From Eurosta solidaginis (taxonomy: Eukaryota > Arthropoda > Insecta > Diptera > Tephritidae), in assembly GCF_040869045.1 (NCBI RefSeq), contig NC_090319.1, positions 269,406,897 to 269,470,896 on the forward strand: 64,000 nucleotides of DNA. Direction: 5' to 3'. Under the pieces are notes generated by a model. It worked only from the letters and a program-made list of their open reading frames with translations, was not told the DNA's origin and did not search any database. Made by a program: the position numbers and the translations under genes. This document shows positions 48,511 to 60,565 of this stretch, piece by piece (positions within the stretch are counted from its first letter, which is position 1; each line of letters starts with the position of its first letter).

Positions 48511-49690
48511 GCACAGCAGGTCTACTGCTGCTTTTTAAGATTAAGAACAAAAATGCCTACTTAAAGGGTCAATTATTGGTGACTTATCCATAGCCAGATA
48601 AAACAGCTGATCGAACCAACCTTATGGAAATCAAAGTAATCGATTAAAGGGCCAATTAAACTTCCTTAACCCTAACGCCAAAGCATAACCATACCCATAT
48701 CCATAACCATCTCCAATGTGATCGATTAATGGTTTCCATAAGATAGGTTCGATTGATTTCCATAAGGTAGGTTTTATCTGGTTACGGTTTTATGGTTATA
48801 AGTCACCATTAATAGGTGCCATACCATAACGCGAACGCCATAATCATACCATAGCCAATCAATTGGTTTTTGGATTTTTGCCATATAAATAACCTAAAAA
48901 TATTTGAATTGGTGAATTTATTAACTTTTTGTTTATTTTATTTATTGTTTTGAATACGTTTTGACTAAGAGACTTATTGTTTGTGGAATATGTTTGTAAT
49001 TTTTTGCGTTTTCCTCATTTTTATGAAAATGTCAGCTGCTTAATGTTATGGCACCAATAATCGATCACAATGAATATGGTTATGGATACGGGTATGGTTA
49101 CGACTATGGCGCTTGGGTTAAGGAAGTTTAACTGGCCCTTAATACACAAGATCGAAGGCAAAGTTTCGCATATTGGACAGCCTATGCACTCGATAAGACT
49201 CAGAAGATATACATTTTTTCTAGCAGAAGATGGAGCATTGAGTCCTATCAAATGGAAGCCGACTAGAAGTTGCAGTAGCTGCGTACACACAGTATTTGTA
49301 ATCGCCCCATGACAGAAATTAAAACAGCTCTTCAGTCTTTTTACTTTCAGACCAGAAAAAATTGTTTTCCCGAACTCATAGAGAGCAAACAATTGAGACA
49401 GAAATTTTCAGTAAACGACGAAATGAAAGAGGACTAGGCGATTTCGTGCTCTAACTGGGCACCATGAGAGGGTTTGGATACTCGATCGCTAAAGATATTG
49501 ATATAAAAATAACGGAAATAACATATCGGCGTACAGCGACAAACCTATCGATGTGATGTGTGCCCATAACGATATTAGCGTACTTATTGCTGTCTACTAT
49601 TGGATAAAATAAATCGGTTTTGGGACAGTCCAATTATCCCTTTTAAAATATTGGGTTTCCAATATTATAGAAGATTCATAAATGATAATT
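48511..49690. repeat. MITE family cluster with inverted ends (48.6-49.1 kb)
   Basis: 48649-48715 (AGGGCCAATTAAACTTCCTT, then CATAACCATACCCATATCCATA) is mirrored by 49065-49138 in inverted orientation. A second end type, TTAAAGGGTCAATTATTGGTG at 48562, matches the reverse complement of 55400-55434. This looks like one member with a partial duplication or two nested members. The rest, 49140-49690, contains no supported gene; the 123-codon ORF at 49392-49021 lies mostly over repeat. Confidence 0.7.
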
Positions 49691-49699
49691 GGCCCATTT

Positions 49700-49945
49700 T
49701 TCAATCTCACCTACACGTGCCAAATCCTGCTTATGTAGCAGACGACGCTCTGTCGACGCCAAGCTCACGGAAGGAGGGGATTGGATGACGTAGAATGGTC
49801 ATATAAAATCATTCCCGATATGGTGAGCTAGTATCTTAATGGTAATTTTCCCTCATCGTACTGTATCCGGTACAGGACCACCAACATCGACAAATTTCCC
49901 CAAAACCTTCGGGGATTCTCCTTATCTCATAAAAAAGGGAGGAAA
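49700..49945 (+). repeat. diverged CAA-family SINE-like copy
   Basis: Ordered words CAATCTCACCTACACGTGCCAAATCCTG, CAGACGACGCTCTG, TTCCCGATATGGTGAGCTAG, GGTACAGGACCACCAACATCGA and CCCCAAAACCTTCGGGGA match the family consensus; the tail is decayed. Confidence 0.75.
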
Positions 49946-50204
49946 TTGGTAGAGGGACAATATCGAGGAGAAGACGGAAGCAAGTTCAGGAATATAAGGA
50001 CGGACAACTTAAAGCGGGGGATCAAGGAGTGGGATGATATTCGAAAAAGTTAGGGGAGGGATAAAGTTAAATTGTGGGAGATTGGAAGAGCAGAAACGGT
50101 GGCCGAAGTCGAAGAAAAGAGGAAGGGAGGAAAAGACTGAGAGCCAGCTAAAAATGGAATAGGAAGAGGACGGAAAAGAGAAATGGCAAGAAAAAATAAA
50201 CTTT
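49946..50204. other. purine-rich spacer
   Basis: A GA-rich stretch with no gene. Confidence 0.5.
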
Positions 50205-50558
50205 TTAGCTCAGTCTTATGTAAATAAAATAAATATTGTATGCTACAGAAAACGCAAAATTTTTTATCTTCTTAAAGCACGTCTTATTTGTGAGTAAAAA
50301 ATATGTATTGTACGTCCATAATAAGAAATTGGGACAGCAAGTGTGACGCTTCGTTGTCGTTGCTCGCGGTTGACCATCGCCATAAGATGCCACCGCCCAA
50401 GCGGCCGATGCCGCAATGGTAAACAACTTTTTGGCGCGCAAGCTTTTATACCGGCAAGCCGAGCGGCAACCAAAAAGGATCAGCAATCTTAGAAAAAAAT
50501 CCAAAAATAAAGATATGCAACCAGTAAAAATAACCCGAAACATCTGAAGTGAGTGCAA
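50205..50558 (-). CDS. hypothetical ORF with hydrophobic N-terminus
   Basis: A 117-codon frame; a start at the second ATG (MFRVIFTGCISLFLDFF) gives a strongly hydrophobic first 30 residues, like a signal peptide or membrane anchor. It is followed by a region with a Lys-Arg pair and several Cys. The C-terminal 35 codons are AT-rich and look random. No family is recognised and no promoter was found. It may be chance. Confidence 0.2.
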   Translation of the reverse strand: MHSLQMFRVIFTGCISLFLDFFLRLLILFGCRSACRYKSLRAKKLFTIAASAAWAVASYGDGQPRATTTKRHTCCPNFLLWTYNTYFLLTNKTCFKKIKNFAFSVAYNIYFIYIRLS

Positions 50559-52300
50559 CTTGCGAAAAAGGCCGAAAGATATTCAATAAAGCTCAAGAGC
50601 TCAGAGCAGAGCGCACTGAGTTGGAGCAAGCACCTATGGGGTCGATTGGTTGGTGGAGTCCTATAAGCATTTTCTACTCAAATCATATGATGGAGCCAAA
50701 TCTCAGCTGGAGAGTTGCTGAGCGCCAACACTTAATGCCGCCAGAAAATAAGCTTGAGTGATTTTGCCAGTGGGGGCTCTGACCGTTTGGGTAGAAATTG
50801 CTGTTGTTTTGTTGGAGTTATGTGCTTCGTAATTTGGTGTGGTGTTCGTGAGCTATAGAACACATCCCACCGCAGTCAACAACTTTCCGGTAACTATGCG
50901 TAGATAGCAATGATGTCGGTGTGTTGATTCTTGAAGTATGTGAGCTGGCTGAGTTTCCTCTGGACTTTCGTATCAGCCTGTGAAACGCATATTTGGGTGA
51001 TGCTGTGCTGAGGTGAAAGCAAAAAAAGCAATACATAACAGAACTTTGGTGGCAGTTCGAATAACGATTCGGTTTCCGTTTAGTTTGGCTGCCTTGGAGC
51101 TTTCTGTGTGTGTACAATGTACACTGTACATATGCTCAGGTAATGTTAGCCGACACGCTTATCCAAGTGCTTTAATAGGCGATCAAACCAAGAAAAGCAA
51201 TTCAAAATGTTTACAGGAAAGAAGTAGCAATCTACTCATAGGGTGTCCAGGACCGCGATCAAACATATCCATATCATCTTAAATATTACTTGGAAGAAAT
51301 GGCAACACCCACTGATTCCGCCTTAGGGCCGTTGGTCGCTGGGACTTAGGTCTTACATCAAGCGAGGACAACACAAAGTTAGACTGAGCAGGTTGTTTCG
51401 AAATTAAGATTACTCCATAAGAATCATGCACCTCCTAAAAAGCACATGATGGGATATTGGAGCAAAGGATATCCGGTTTTTGATCCTCCTTCGGCTTTCG
51501 CGGTACGAGCTTTATGGAGACATAAATACAGTGCTGTGAATAAAACCTCAGCGACCTGGTAGGAGGGGGAGCGGAATCCTTCACCAAGTTGGCAAAAACA
51601 TTAACAACTGTTTTTGTGACCGTATGTGAGCACGAGTACTACCTCTTAAATGTTTTTCAGTCCTTGTTGGTCGACAATACTGCAAATAGTCTAGACTTAA
51701 TAGTCCAAGTAGATCTGTTAGGCAAGGTAGGGATTAACTACGTATCTATATAGCTACGATAAATTCAGGAGTAAGGCAAACATCTCTGTCGGTTATTTGC
51801 TTCCCGGCCGTGATATTCACGCTTATACCTCGCGAAAGCTGGCCAGCGGTGCATGAAGTCCCTGTCTGATTTCCCTTCGTCATCTTCCTTACAGCTTATA
51901 AAGCTAAGCTTGTCTAAATGGTTCAACGCCAACCCATATACTTATACTGGGCAGTGTCCTGACAATACTTAAATTAACGTAGTTACGGCGAGCGCTTGAA
52001 ATCAATAAGGCGCTAGAAGAAACTATAAGCCTTTAAAGAAGTGGTATCAACTCAGCGCTTTTTTAGCTGACTCAAAGCTCACCTGTCCAGAAGAAGAGAT
52101 CAAGTGGCCAACAGAGTTCTAGAGTCCCTACGTTCACCGGTAAAGAGATCCGCAACAATTGGCCAATATCCGGATAATTTTTCCGAATAAATACTAAACT
52201 CCATATCAGTTAAAGCACCTGTTAAAGGCCTTGAGCCTTCTCGGGGACAGAAGTTTTACTTGGATAGCGTGCTGTTTAAGATCATCTGGTCACCATACCC
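50559..52300. other. gene-free sequence, probable old repeats
   Basis: No protein domain was recognised with confidence. From about 51700 upward it may be the continuation of the minus-strand LINE remnant at 52300-52720, but frames are too broken to follow. Confidence 0.4.
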
Positions 52301-52720
52301 AAGCTACCTTCGCCAAACATCCACAAGTGGATTCAGATACTTCCCCCTGACAAAGATTACCAGGCCATTAGAATAAGCCACCCACAATTATGCAGTAACT
52401 ACCTTCCAGGTCCTGGTCGTTCATGAGTACGACCCAGAAAAGGGGGTTCCCCTACTCCGCTGTGATAATTCCGCCGCTCAGAAATCTGCTAAGAAATTCG
52501 GCCACGGTACATTCGACGCCTAGTGTAGGTAGCACCCTTTCTATAACCGCTGGCGGATCATTGTTGGAAGTTCTTTCAATGTCAGGAAAGGCGGCTAGCG
52601 GAAATTCCTTGTTTCCACGCCACGCCTCTTTCTCTTTTACTACAGCATCCCTGAAAAAACTGCATGCATGGAGTACTCGCTATGGACCAACCAAGTCTCC
52701 AAAATTAACCACAATTCATA
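52300..52720 (-). pseudogene. LINE reverse-transcriptase remnant
   Basis: Minus strand: near 52600-52560 AFPDIERTSNN matches the RT motif AFxDIEGAFNN. LPTLGVECTVAEFLSRFLS follows, then GNPLF in the PQG region. At about 52380-52345 comes AYSNGLVIFVRGKYLN, where the catalytic YADD has become YSNG. The plus-strand 146-codon ORF here is its antisense shadow. It belongs to the same broad LINE group as 40610-41870. Confidence 0.6.
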
Positions 52721-53997
52721 TAAAAAATAAGGTCCAATTAACATCGCGATGTCCTAGGACGGGACCATATACTGCAGCTCCGCATTACATCAGAGTAATC
52801 CATGGAGTACCCACGTCCAATGAACATCGTGTAGTGATTACAATCGTTAAAAAAGAGCAATGATCGGCTTACAATATGTTCGTGTAGAAATATGAATTGG
52901 TCCATTGCAGCATTACAGTAGAGTACAATGGTAAGTACTCCAGTGGACCACATGATCCAACGATTTTTGCAGGGATGGAGAGCTGTTTTCGTCGGTGTAC
53001 CCTCTACATGGGCAACACGCCTACGTGCCGATAGTCACTTGTTTGCAGATCTGTACGAGGTAACTACAACAACGACAACAACATGGGGATACTCCTATGA
53101 CTCATGTCAAGGTAGACAGGGAAAGCAAGCTAGTGTCACAGCGTTAGATCATAGAGATAGTGGAATTGAATGAACATGTGAAGGGATAAATGGCATCTTA
53201 AAATCATTCTGCACATGACGCCAGCTCTGAGTTTGTGTATGGGTCCAGTCTACATAGATGAGAGTCCAGTTAGAATGTGACGCCTGCTTCGGCAAGCATC
53301 TCCCATTAATCTTCGTTGTGGAATGGCGTTTCATCGCCTTATCCCCTTTATCGTCAAAGAGTTAAGCGTAACGCAAAGTAACAGCTGACAGCAGGCATGA
53401 CAATGCTGGGAGAAACGACGATTCAACGCAAATTACGTTGACAACAATGCCAGCCAGAGGATGTGCTTTATGTCATATGTGTACGACAGTGGGTTTGCTG
53501 ATCTGTTCAATGTTGCTCGAGACACGAGACAAATACACTATTTCGCATGTGAAGAGGGAGAGACCATAAGAATTGTTGGCTTAGAAGAAGATATGACAAG
53601 AAAGGCTACAAGAATCATAAATACATACATTAGAGATATACACACAAACGCCATCATGCATAGAGAAGTTGTTGGAGCCGCGGCTGGAGAAGCGCCACTG
53701 CCGCTCCAACAGAAAAAAATCGACAAATTGCGTTGGAAGTTTATTTAAAAATTGTTCCGTGTATGTAAGCGTAAGGTACATAATGGCTGCGTTATGAAAT
53801 TATATGAGCGGATACATATCTGCATAATAACCAGAACACAATAAAAGCATATTTGCATGAATAATGAAACTCCATATGTATCTACATGGGTAAATATATT
53901 TGTAGTATATGATTGAGATGCTCCAATTACTTTAGGTGGAATTTTTGATTAAAGGATATATTTTATAAATAACTAACATAACACTCAACAAATTGTT
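52721..53997. other. no supported gene
   Basis: A CAACAACGACAACAACA tract at 53064-53082 may be a SINE-like tail. The 95-codon plus-strand ORF at 53461-53748 has no recognised domain. Confidence 0.4.
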
Positions 53998-54282
53998 TTA
54001 GTTGAGAATTTGTGAAAACCAAATATACAATGCCATTGACATGTTGAAGTCATCAATGCGAAAAGGGTGTCCCAAAAAGGTACAGGAGACTACATCTGAA
54101 ATAAGTGAATGCTTATATAAGATTTGTTTTATAGGGGTTTTCAGTTTGGTCGCTAAAAAAACTTTTGGCAGCTCTTTAGGCATCATCCGCTCGCAAAGAT
54201 CCTGAGCCATATAAATAATTTTGCATGTAAATGCAAAAACAATGATTTGAGCTAAATAAATCCACATCGAAGTCTGGTTCAT
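53998..54282 (-). CDS. hypothetical small membrane protein (94 aa)
   Basis: The frame starts MNQTSMWIYLAQIIVFAF and has one strong hydrophobic segment (residues 7-25). It is followed by a basic/amphipathic region (KELPKVFLATKLKTPIKQ) and a mixed C-terminus. The start is in a plausible setting (AACAAAATG). Composition is less AT-driven than nearby random ORFs, which is why it is kept. Neighbours are repeats, no partner gene is near, and no family is recognised. It could be the first exon of a longer gene or chance. Confidence 0.33.
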   Translation of the reverse strand: MNQTSMWIYLAQIIVFAFTCKIIYMAQDLCERMMPKELPKVFLATKLKTPIKQILYKHSLISDVVSCTFLGHPFRIDDFNMSMALYIWFSQILN

Positions 54283-55018
54283 TTTGTTAGCTAGATAATT
54301 TTGTCATTTTCTTGTCTTTGGTTTGGCAACACTGCCTTTAATAAACCCTACTTTTTCAAACAAAAAAAAGATGTCGCTGCTTGGCCTCTTATGTTTTCAA
54401 TGAAATACAACAGCGACATCTGCCTATCACAACTAATTTGTACAAAAATACCCGTGAGAATTGAGCGTGATACGGAGCTTGAAAGCTCAATGGATGATGG
54501 GTTTTCAGTTTATCTGAAGTCCCCACCGACCGGCCAGTTACCTAACCTATAAGAATATTGGCTCACACGAAAAACAAGTAGTTCGCACAAAAGTTGGCAG
54601 CTTTCCACTTTGAGTTCGACATAATTTTTGGTTGTGTGTTCTTAAAGGCTTTACAAGATAAAACGTCTTTCAAACGTTTTTCACAGTCAAGATCTGCATT
54701 TTACCTGATAAATAGTAGGCCAAAGGTATTAACAAGTATTTGTCTTGCAAAGTTAGAACGTTTCTAACTGTGCTTCTCGAAATTTTGTATTTACATATGT
54801 CCGCAGGTTGAAATTAGTTCTATCTAGTAAGCCTGAGTGTTGTTCATATCTGCAAACGCAACAGCTTGCGTGATTGTGACGATATTCCCTATTGCATCAA
54901 AACTCATGAACATGAGAAAATCCATTCTGTCGGGGGGATTATTCGATATTTTGAAAAATACTATCGATACTTTTCGAGAGTATCGTAACTATCGTATTGT
55001 AATTTTCGCCACATTAAA
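54283..55018. other. gene-free sequence
   Basis: No supported features; a short ORF at 54301 lacks domains. Confidence 0.45.
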
Positions 55019-55560
55019 GCCAAATTAAACTTCCTTAACCCTACCGCCATAGTCGTAACCATACCCATATCCATAACCATCTCAATGTGATCGATTAATG
55101 GTGCCTTAACCTAAAAATCGCGAAAATTTCATAAAAATGATGAAAACGCAAAAAATTACAAACATATTCCACAAAAAATAAGTATCTTAGTCATAACGTA
55201 TCCAAAACAATGAAGAAAATCTAAAAAAAGTTATTAAATTCACCAACTCAAATATTTTTAGGTTATGGATATGGCGAGAAACCAAAAACCAATTGATTGG
55301 CTATGGCGTTAGCGTTATGTTATGGCACCATTAATCGATTACATTCCTTTCCATAAGGTAGGTTCGATCAGCTGATTTATCTGGTTATGGCTTTATGGTT
55401 ATAAGTCACCATTAATTCGCCCTTTAAGCGGGAGTCATTGGTGCCGTATTTCGTATCACTGTTTTCGTATCCCTAACGTAATCAGCTGTTTATCGTTACG
55501 ACGGTAAACCAAAAACCAATTGGTTGGCTACGATACGGTTACGACCTTAGCGGCACAAGA
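55019..55560. repeat. MITE family copy plus short related palindrome
   Basis: 55019-55434 begins AAATTAAACTTCCTTAACCC and ends TTAATTCGCCCTTTAAG, sharing interior words with 35650-36130 and 48562-49138. Directly after it, 55441-55556 starts GTGCCGTA and ends GCGGCAC, with AACCAAAAACCAATTGGTTG inside, a word also in the MITE family. Confidence 0.7.
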
Positions 55561-56464
55561 TCGGGGATTCGAATTACCATTTTTAATATAAGTTTTGTGA
55601 AATGTTTCCAAAAATTTCACCACATCCCGTGAGTAGTTGTGCACAAGAAATTATTGCTAATATGTGATTAGAATAAGCTTTAACAACGTAAAATATAGGT
55701 GTAAACTCGCTATCGGTTTGGTATCGGTCCCTGTCAGTGCGTAAGCAGTTTTATATCGGCGCACCATCTTCTCGTAAACTAATCGTGAAAACATTTTCAG
55801 GGGATCTGCGCCTCGTGATCGTATTGCCGTCGTTACACTACCCTACCTCATTCTAGCTTAAACTTCTACAAAGGGGCGCTATTGCCATTTCGTAGAAAAT
55901 CACAATGTTAAAAGTGTTAGATGAAAGCACTGCGTGAGAACTGATTTAGCACTAATATGGGTTTTAAAGCGAAAATTTTGCGTAAGTTTAGAACTAGTGC
56001 TATCTTCGCTAGCTTTACAATAGCAGTACAAATCTGAGCTCCAAAATACCCTCCCTGTAATTTACTTACAGTCTGTCAGTACTATAGTTCTCACAGTTGG
56101 TTGCCTTTACACTAAACCGGTCGTAATACATACCTTTTTAATTAATATTTTGGAAGACAACACACTGGCGTTTGTATAATGGGTGTAGAAGTTTGGCCTA
56201 GAACTCGTCATAAGCTAGGTTTCTATAATACTCCGTTGAACATAATTTATCGCGTTAATTAAAAAATAAAATAATTCGAATGCAATACATGCGTTCCAGT
56301 ATGTTTCAAGGTACAATTGTACAGTCAAACATTTGTATATATGTACATATAGCTTAATCGAATGCTATATAATTGTAATATGCGTAATATATTTATGACC
56401 AATGCGTAAACGCATAATAAGCTTCCCTGATCGCACATCGATTAACAAATGATATCGCAAATGC
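55561..56464. other. gene-free sequence
   Basis: No gene, RNA or element ends are seen. Confidence 0.5.
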
Positions 56465-56653
56465 CTATTCGTCAGTGGCGGGGCAATGGGGGGGAGGGGA
56501 CGGGGGGCGGGTGACCCCCTCCGAAATATTAGTAGTTTGGTAAAAAATTGATTTGATATACATTTCAATTTCAACGGAATCGAGAAATCTTTCGCTCCAT
56601 CGTCGAAACAATAATTTTCATTGGCAGGCAAGAAATAGCTTCAAGAGGACATC

Positions 56654-58642
56654 GTGATTCTGGTCCTATATCCCTCGACTCCTCCCCATAATGATGGTAA
56701 CTTCAGATCTTTATTAAGATTTTGGATGAATGCTGGTGACCAAACATTGAAGCAACATTTACTTCAAACTGCCACATTGAAAAATCGCGTCACATTTTAC
56801 ACGAGTCTACAGATTCAGAATGAGCTCACCGAAATTTGCGGGCACATAATTCTTGAAAAAATTGTTGCAAAAATCAACTCCACAACTGACACTAGTGGCG
56901 TGGAACAATACTCACTATCTTTCCGTTATACTGGAAAAACTACAGATGGTATAATTTTGAGAGAAGATTTTCTACAGTTCGTCCCGATCGAATATTGCAC
57001 TGGTAGAGGACTTGCTTCGTCATTGATAAACATTTCAAAGAAGCTGAAGATCAACCTGGAGTTTTTGGTTTCTCAAGGATACGACGGTGCAGCTGCAATG
57101 AGTGAAGAATGGAATATTTGTGCTGCTGCAGTGATGGAGAAGTATCCGTCTGCACTTTATGTACATTGCGCAAGCCATTCGTTGAATTTGGCGGTTGGTG
57201 AAGCGTACTCCATTTCTCTCATAAGAAACTGTCTTAGGTCCATAAAGCAGATAATTTCTTTCTTCAGACCTTCAGCAAAACGCGAAGCTATTCTAAAGGA
57301 TGCCGTCGAAACTTTGAATTGTCCAACAAAGAAAGAACGTTTGAAGCGATTGTGTGAAACACGATAGACAGAAAGACTAGATGCTGTGATCTGCTTCAAA
57401 GATATGTTTGCTCCCATTTATTTCAGTTTAGAAAAAATTCATGACTGTGGAAACGCTGAAAGTTCTAGAAATGCTTTCAGTTATCTACACACTTTGAGGA
57501 CTGGAGGATTTATTGTGGCAATGGTTTCTATTAACGAAATTTTTTCTTTGGCTCACCCACTAACCTCTTACCTTCAAGGGAAAAGTGTTGATCTTTCTGC
57601 AGCAGTTTCAGCGGCTGATGATCTGGCTGTTTTGTTGAAAGAAATGAGGGAAAAGGCTAAGTCAAAGTTCAAAAAAATGTTTCTTGATGCTAAAGAATTA
57701 GCTGTATCTATCGGAGAGAAGATTGAAGTTCCTGGGATTTTGAGTCGTCAAAAATCGAGAAAATTTCGAAAAAAGCTCAACCAAAGAATATTTTCGCAAA
57801 TTAATATTCATCCCTTTCATCGATCACTTCATATCTTCAGTGTCTAATAGATTCATCAAGCATAAAAACACATTGTCTATTATTGAAAATGTCATTCCCG
57901 ATAAATTGGTCAGAAAAGTAGGTAAAAACGTATCTATGGTGAAAAATGAAGTCCTACTATGGAGACAACGTTGGGTTGGAGCAGAAGATCGCCCAAAGAC
58001 ATTCAACGACGCATTAAATCTTTGTAATGAAGAACTTTTTCCACACGTTTTCAAGATTTTGACGTTAGCTGCAACCATTGCCAGCAGTGAACGAAGTTTT
58101 TTAACATTGAGGCGTTGGAAAAATTTAATAAGGAATTCAACTGGAGAAGATAGGCTGAATGGACTTGCCCTCCAGCTTGTTAGGGGGTCAGAATTTACCC
58201 GTGGTAGGAATGCCTGTCGTAAGAGACGACAAAAATACCAGATTCAAGGGGCTGTGTAGCGCAACCCTTCAGCTTCTCCAAACTCAATTGTCAACCTCAC
58301 CTATCCGCGGCGAATCCTGTTTCACTAACAGACGAGGCTCTGGTGACCACAAGCTCCTCATGGAACCTGGTGGTGGGGAGGGAGGGATGGCCTGAAGGTT
58401 TAATGTGGCCACATAAATCGTTCCCGAGATGGTCGGGCTAGCACGTTAATGGTGCTGTGTTACCGGAGCGTACCGGATCTGTATCCGGCAAAGGACCATC
58501 ACATCGATAACACTCCCCAAAGCCTTCGGGGAGCAACCTTAACGCTACAACAACAACATTAAGTATCAATAGAAATATTGATATCACAGTGGAAGACGTC
58601 ATTGGCCGATTCGCTCAAAAACAGAGGAAAATCAATTTGTAA
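56654..58642 (+). pseudogene. hAT transposase (P52rIPK/ZMYM-like type), broken
   Basis: In order: a DUF4371-like region (LTEICGHIILEKIVAKIN, residues ~60-75), GYDGAAAMS (catalytic Asp), YVHCASHSLNLAVGEA, then LCETR followed by TAG at 57365-57367 where relatives have Trp. The same frame resumes to 57847. A one-base shift near 57805 leads to a frame with ASSERSFLTLRRWKNLIRNS, the C-terminal dimerisation motif. The frame is then cut by the SINE-like insertion and resumes at 58559, ending at TAA 58640-58642. The N-terminal zinc finger is missing; the start at 56654 is only the first Met. Confidence 0.88.
58172..58558 (+). mobile_element. CAA-tailed SINE-like element inside hAT
   Basis: Full-length relative of 23781-24190, plus orientation: CCAGCTTGTTAGGGGGTCAG at the start, GCTACAACAACAACA at the end. 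It lies in the last part of the transposase frame. No target duplication can be made out. Confidence 0.88.
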
Positions 58643-58825
58643 TTTTACTTTTTACTATTAATTATTACAACATTTTCAATAAATGAATCACTGAATAAAT
58701 ACAATACTATTTCCTCCCAATAACATTATTCCATACAATAAGTACTTAACATCACTTAACAAAATTTGAATTTTAAATTTTGTGACCCCCCCGAATAATT
58801 CTTTTACTACGCCACTGCTATTCGC

Positions 58826-59390
58826 CATTGTACGCAAGTTGTGGAGCTTGTATCCGAGTCAGGGTATGTCGTTGGATAAATGGGGGCGGTTGCGATCACT
58901 GTTTTGTCGACAGCACAACTTGTTTTAATTGCTAATTTATTAAAAATCAACAAAGAAACAATAAATACAAAATTTCATAATTTTTGTATGAAAATGTGCC
59001 AGATAAATAAATTAACATTCTGCTTCTCATATGTGGTATGTGTGTAAATACATATGAACAATAGTGTAGCTCTTGTGTCACACTTTTTATATTAAGGGGA
59101 TTCACAAAGTCAGGTCATACTGTCAGAATATCACACACTTTATGAAGATCATAAATATCTAGCTCCGTTAGGTCCCGTGTTATGTCAAAAAAGCTCTGAG
59201 GTTTGCGATATATATGTAGATGATAAGGGTACGGCGTGCCCTTGAAAATAGAAACTAAGATGAATATGCCAATATATTATAATTTGAGGTATTCACATCA
59301 CCTCATTATCGACTTATATGCTTAAAAACTATTTGTATTCAAGGTATGTATTTTGTTTTTGTAAACTGTTTAAAAAACATAACCATCTAA
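58826..59390. other. gene-free sequence
   Basis: Nothing recognisable. Confidence 0.5.
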
Positions 59391-59415
59391 GCAGATAACC
59401 TGAAAACCAGTTCAC

Positions 59416-60456
59416 GTGAATACCCCAATTATTTATCGTAAGCTACCCTGCAGTTTGATTTCATTCACAGAAGTCACAAACTTCATAAAACCGCTATCAT
59501 CTGAGCTAATTTTCGCCTTTGGATTGGTAAACTCCGATGCCCAAATTTTAGTGATATTTTGTCAGGGATCCATATACACGAACGGCTCCAAGCTAAACGG
59601 TAGAGTTGGGACCTTGACCTCCAGACTACCCGACCACTGCAGCGTCTTCCAGGCAGAAGTTTCAGCCATTATGGAAGCCGCAGTTAGGATGTCGGCAAAG
59701 AAATCCTTATTTTCAGCGACAGCCAGGCTGCTGTAAAATCGCTTGGCTGCTACTCGTTCAATTCTGAACTAGCACTAATCTGTCGCCGATCTCTTTAAGA
59801 GATGGCCCAACAAAACCGTGTACACCTCACAAGGGTCCCTGGACATAGGGACATCGAGGGAAACTGCATTGCAGATGAACTGGCTAGGCTGGGTACAACC
59901 AGGCAGATTCTTCCCGGCCAAGAACGCTTAGGTATGCCCCTGTCCACATGCAAGCTAATGCTAAAAGAACACATCCACCGTCAAGCCGACGAAAGATGGC
60001 TGCAAACAACGGGGTGTCGAACATCGAAGGAAACTTGCCCAAATTGGATCTTAAAAGATCCCGTCACGTGTACATCCTAAGTAGGGATACAATTTCCACA
60101 CTTGTGAGGGCACTAACTTGTCATTGCCTTATAGGCAGGCATGCAGAATGGTTAGGAGCGCCTTATCGTCGTTGCTGCAACAGTTGTAAAGAGAATGAGG
60201 CAGAGGAAACGGTGGTTTACCTCATCTGCAACTGCCTGGCACTAAGCGCAGTATGGTAGCGCTTTCTGGGTGCTCCATTTCTAGATAATCCGGGTCAGGT
60301 TGCGGAGCACGACGTCAAGGACTTGGTAGCTTTTATCAGGTCCTCAAAATGGTTCGAAGAGGAAAGGTAATGGTGTATTTTCGTGGTATCACAACCGGCC
60401 TAATATCACTGGTCTAAGTGTGCCCTCGGGCAGCCACCTCAACCTAACTTAACCTT
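59416..60456 (+). pseudogene. RNase H LINE 3' end
   Basis: IYTNGSKLNGRVG (first catalytic Asp of RNase H changed to Asn), HCSVFQAEVSAIMEA, a frameshift near 59718 into FSDSQAAVKSLG, then VPGHRDIEGNCIADELAR give a complete RNase H fold. The CCNSCKENEAEETVVYLICNC knuckle follows, and the frame ends at TAA 60368-60370, with a stop at 60257. The 3' UTR ends in CAACCTAACTTAACCTT. This is the best preserved of three such remnants. Confidence 0.88.
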
Positions 60457-60565
60457 GTCAGAGATCGAGTCAGGTTACTTTTATAAAATGATACAGATAT
60501 AAAACCGATTATTCTGAGCGTTGACAAATGATAAGAAAGAATGTTCGATTTTTCCTTTTTGCATT

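Larger units (their letters stand above)
56473..58817 (+). mobile_element. hAT transposon, 8-bp TSD
   Basis: Ends CAGTGGCG (56473) and CGCCACTG (58817) are short inverted repeats. Flanks are CTATTCGT (56465-56472) and CTATTCGC (58818-58825), an 8-bp duplication with one change, as expected for hAT. G-runs and C-runs next to the ends also pair (GACCCCC-type words). It carries a broken transposase and a later SINE-like insertion at 58172-58558; without that it is about 1.96 kb. Confidence 0.93.

Noticed and set aside
49021..49392. 123-codon minus-strand ORF
   Set aside because: Overlaps the inverted end of a MITE and shows no domain.
52423..52863. 146-codon plus-strand ORF
   Set aside because: The opposite strand reads as a reverse-transcriptase remnant, so this is an antisense shadow.
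58540..58560. CAACAACAAC tracts as CRISPR or microsatellite features of their own
   Set aside because: They are 3' tails of retroposed elements; there are no regularly spaced repeats with unique spacers anywhere in the window.
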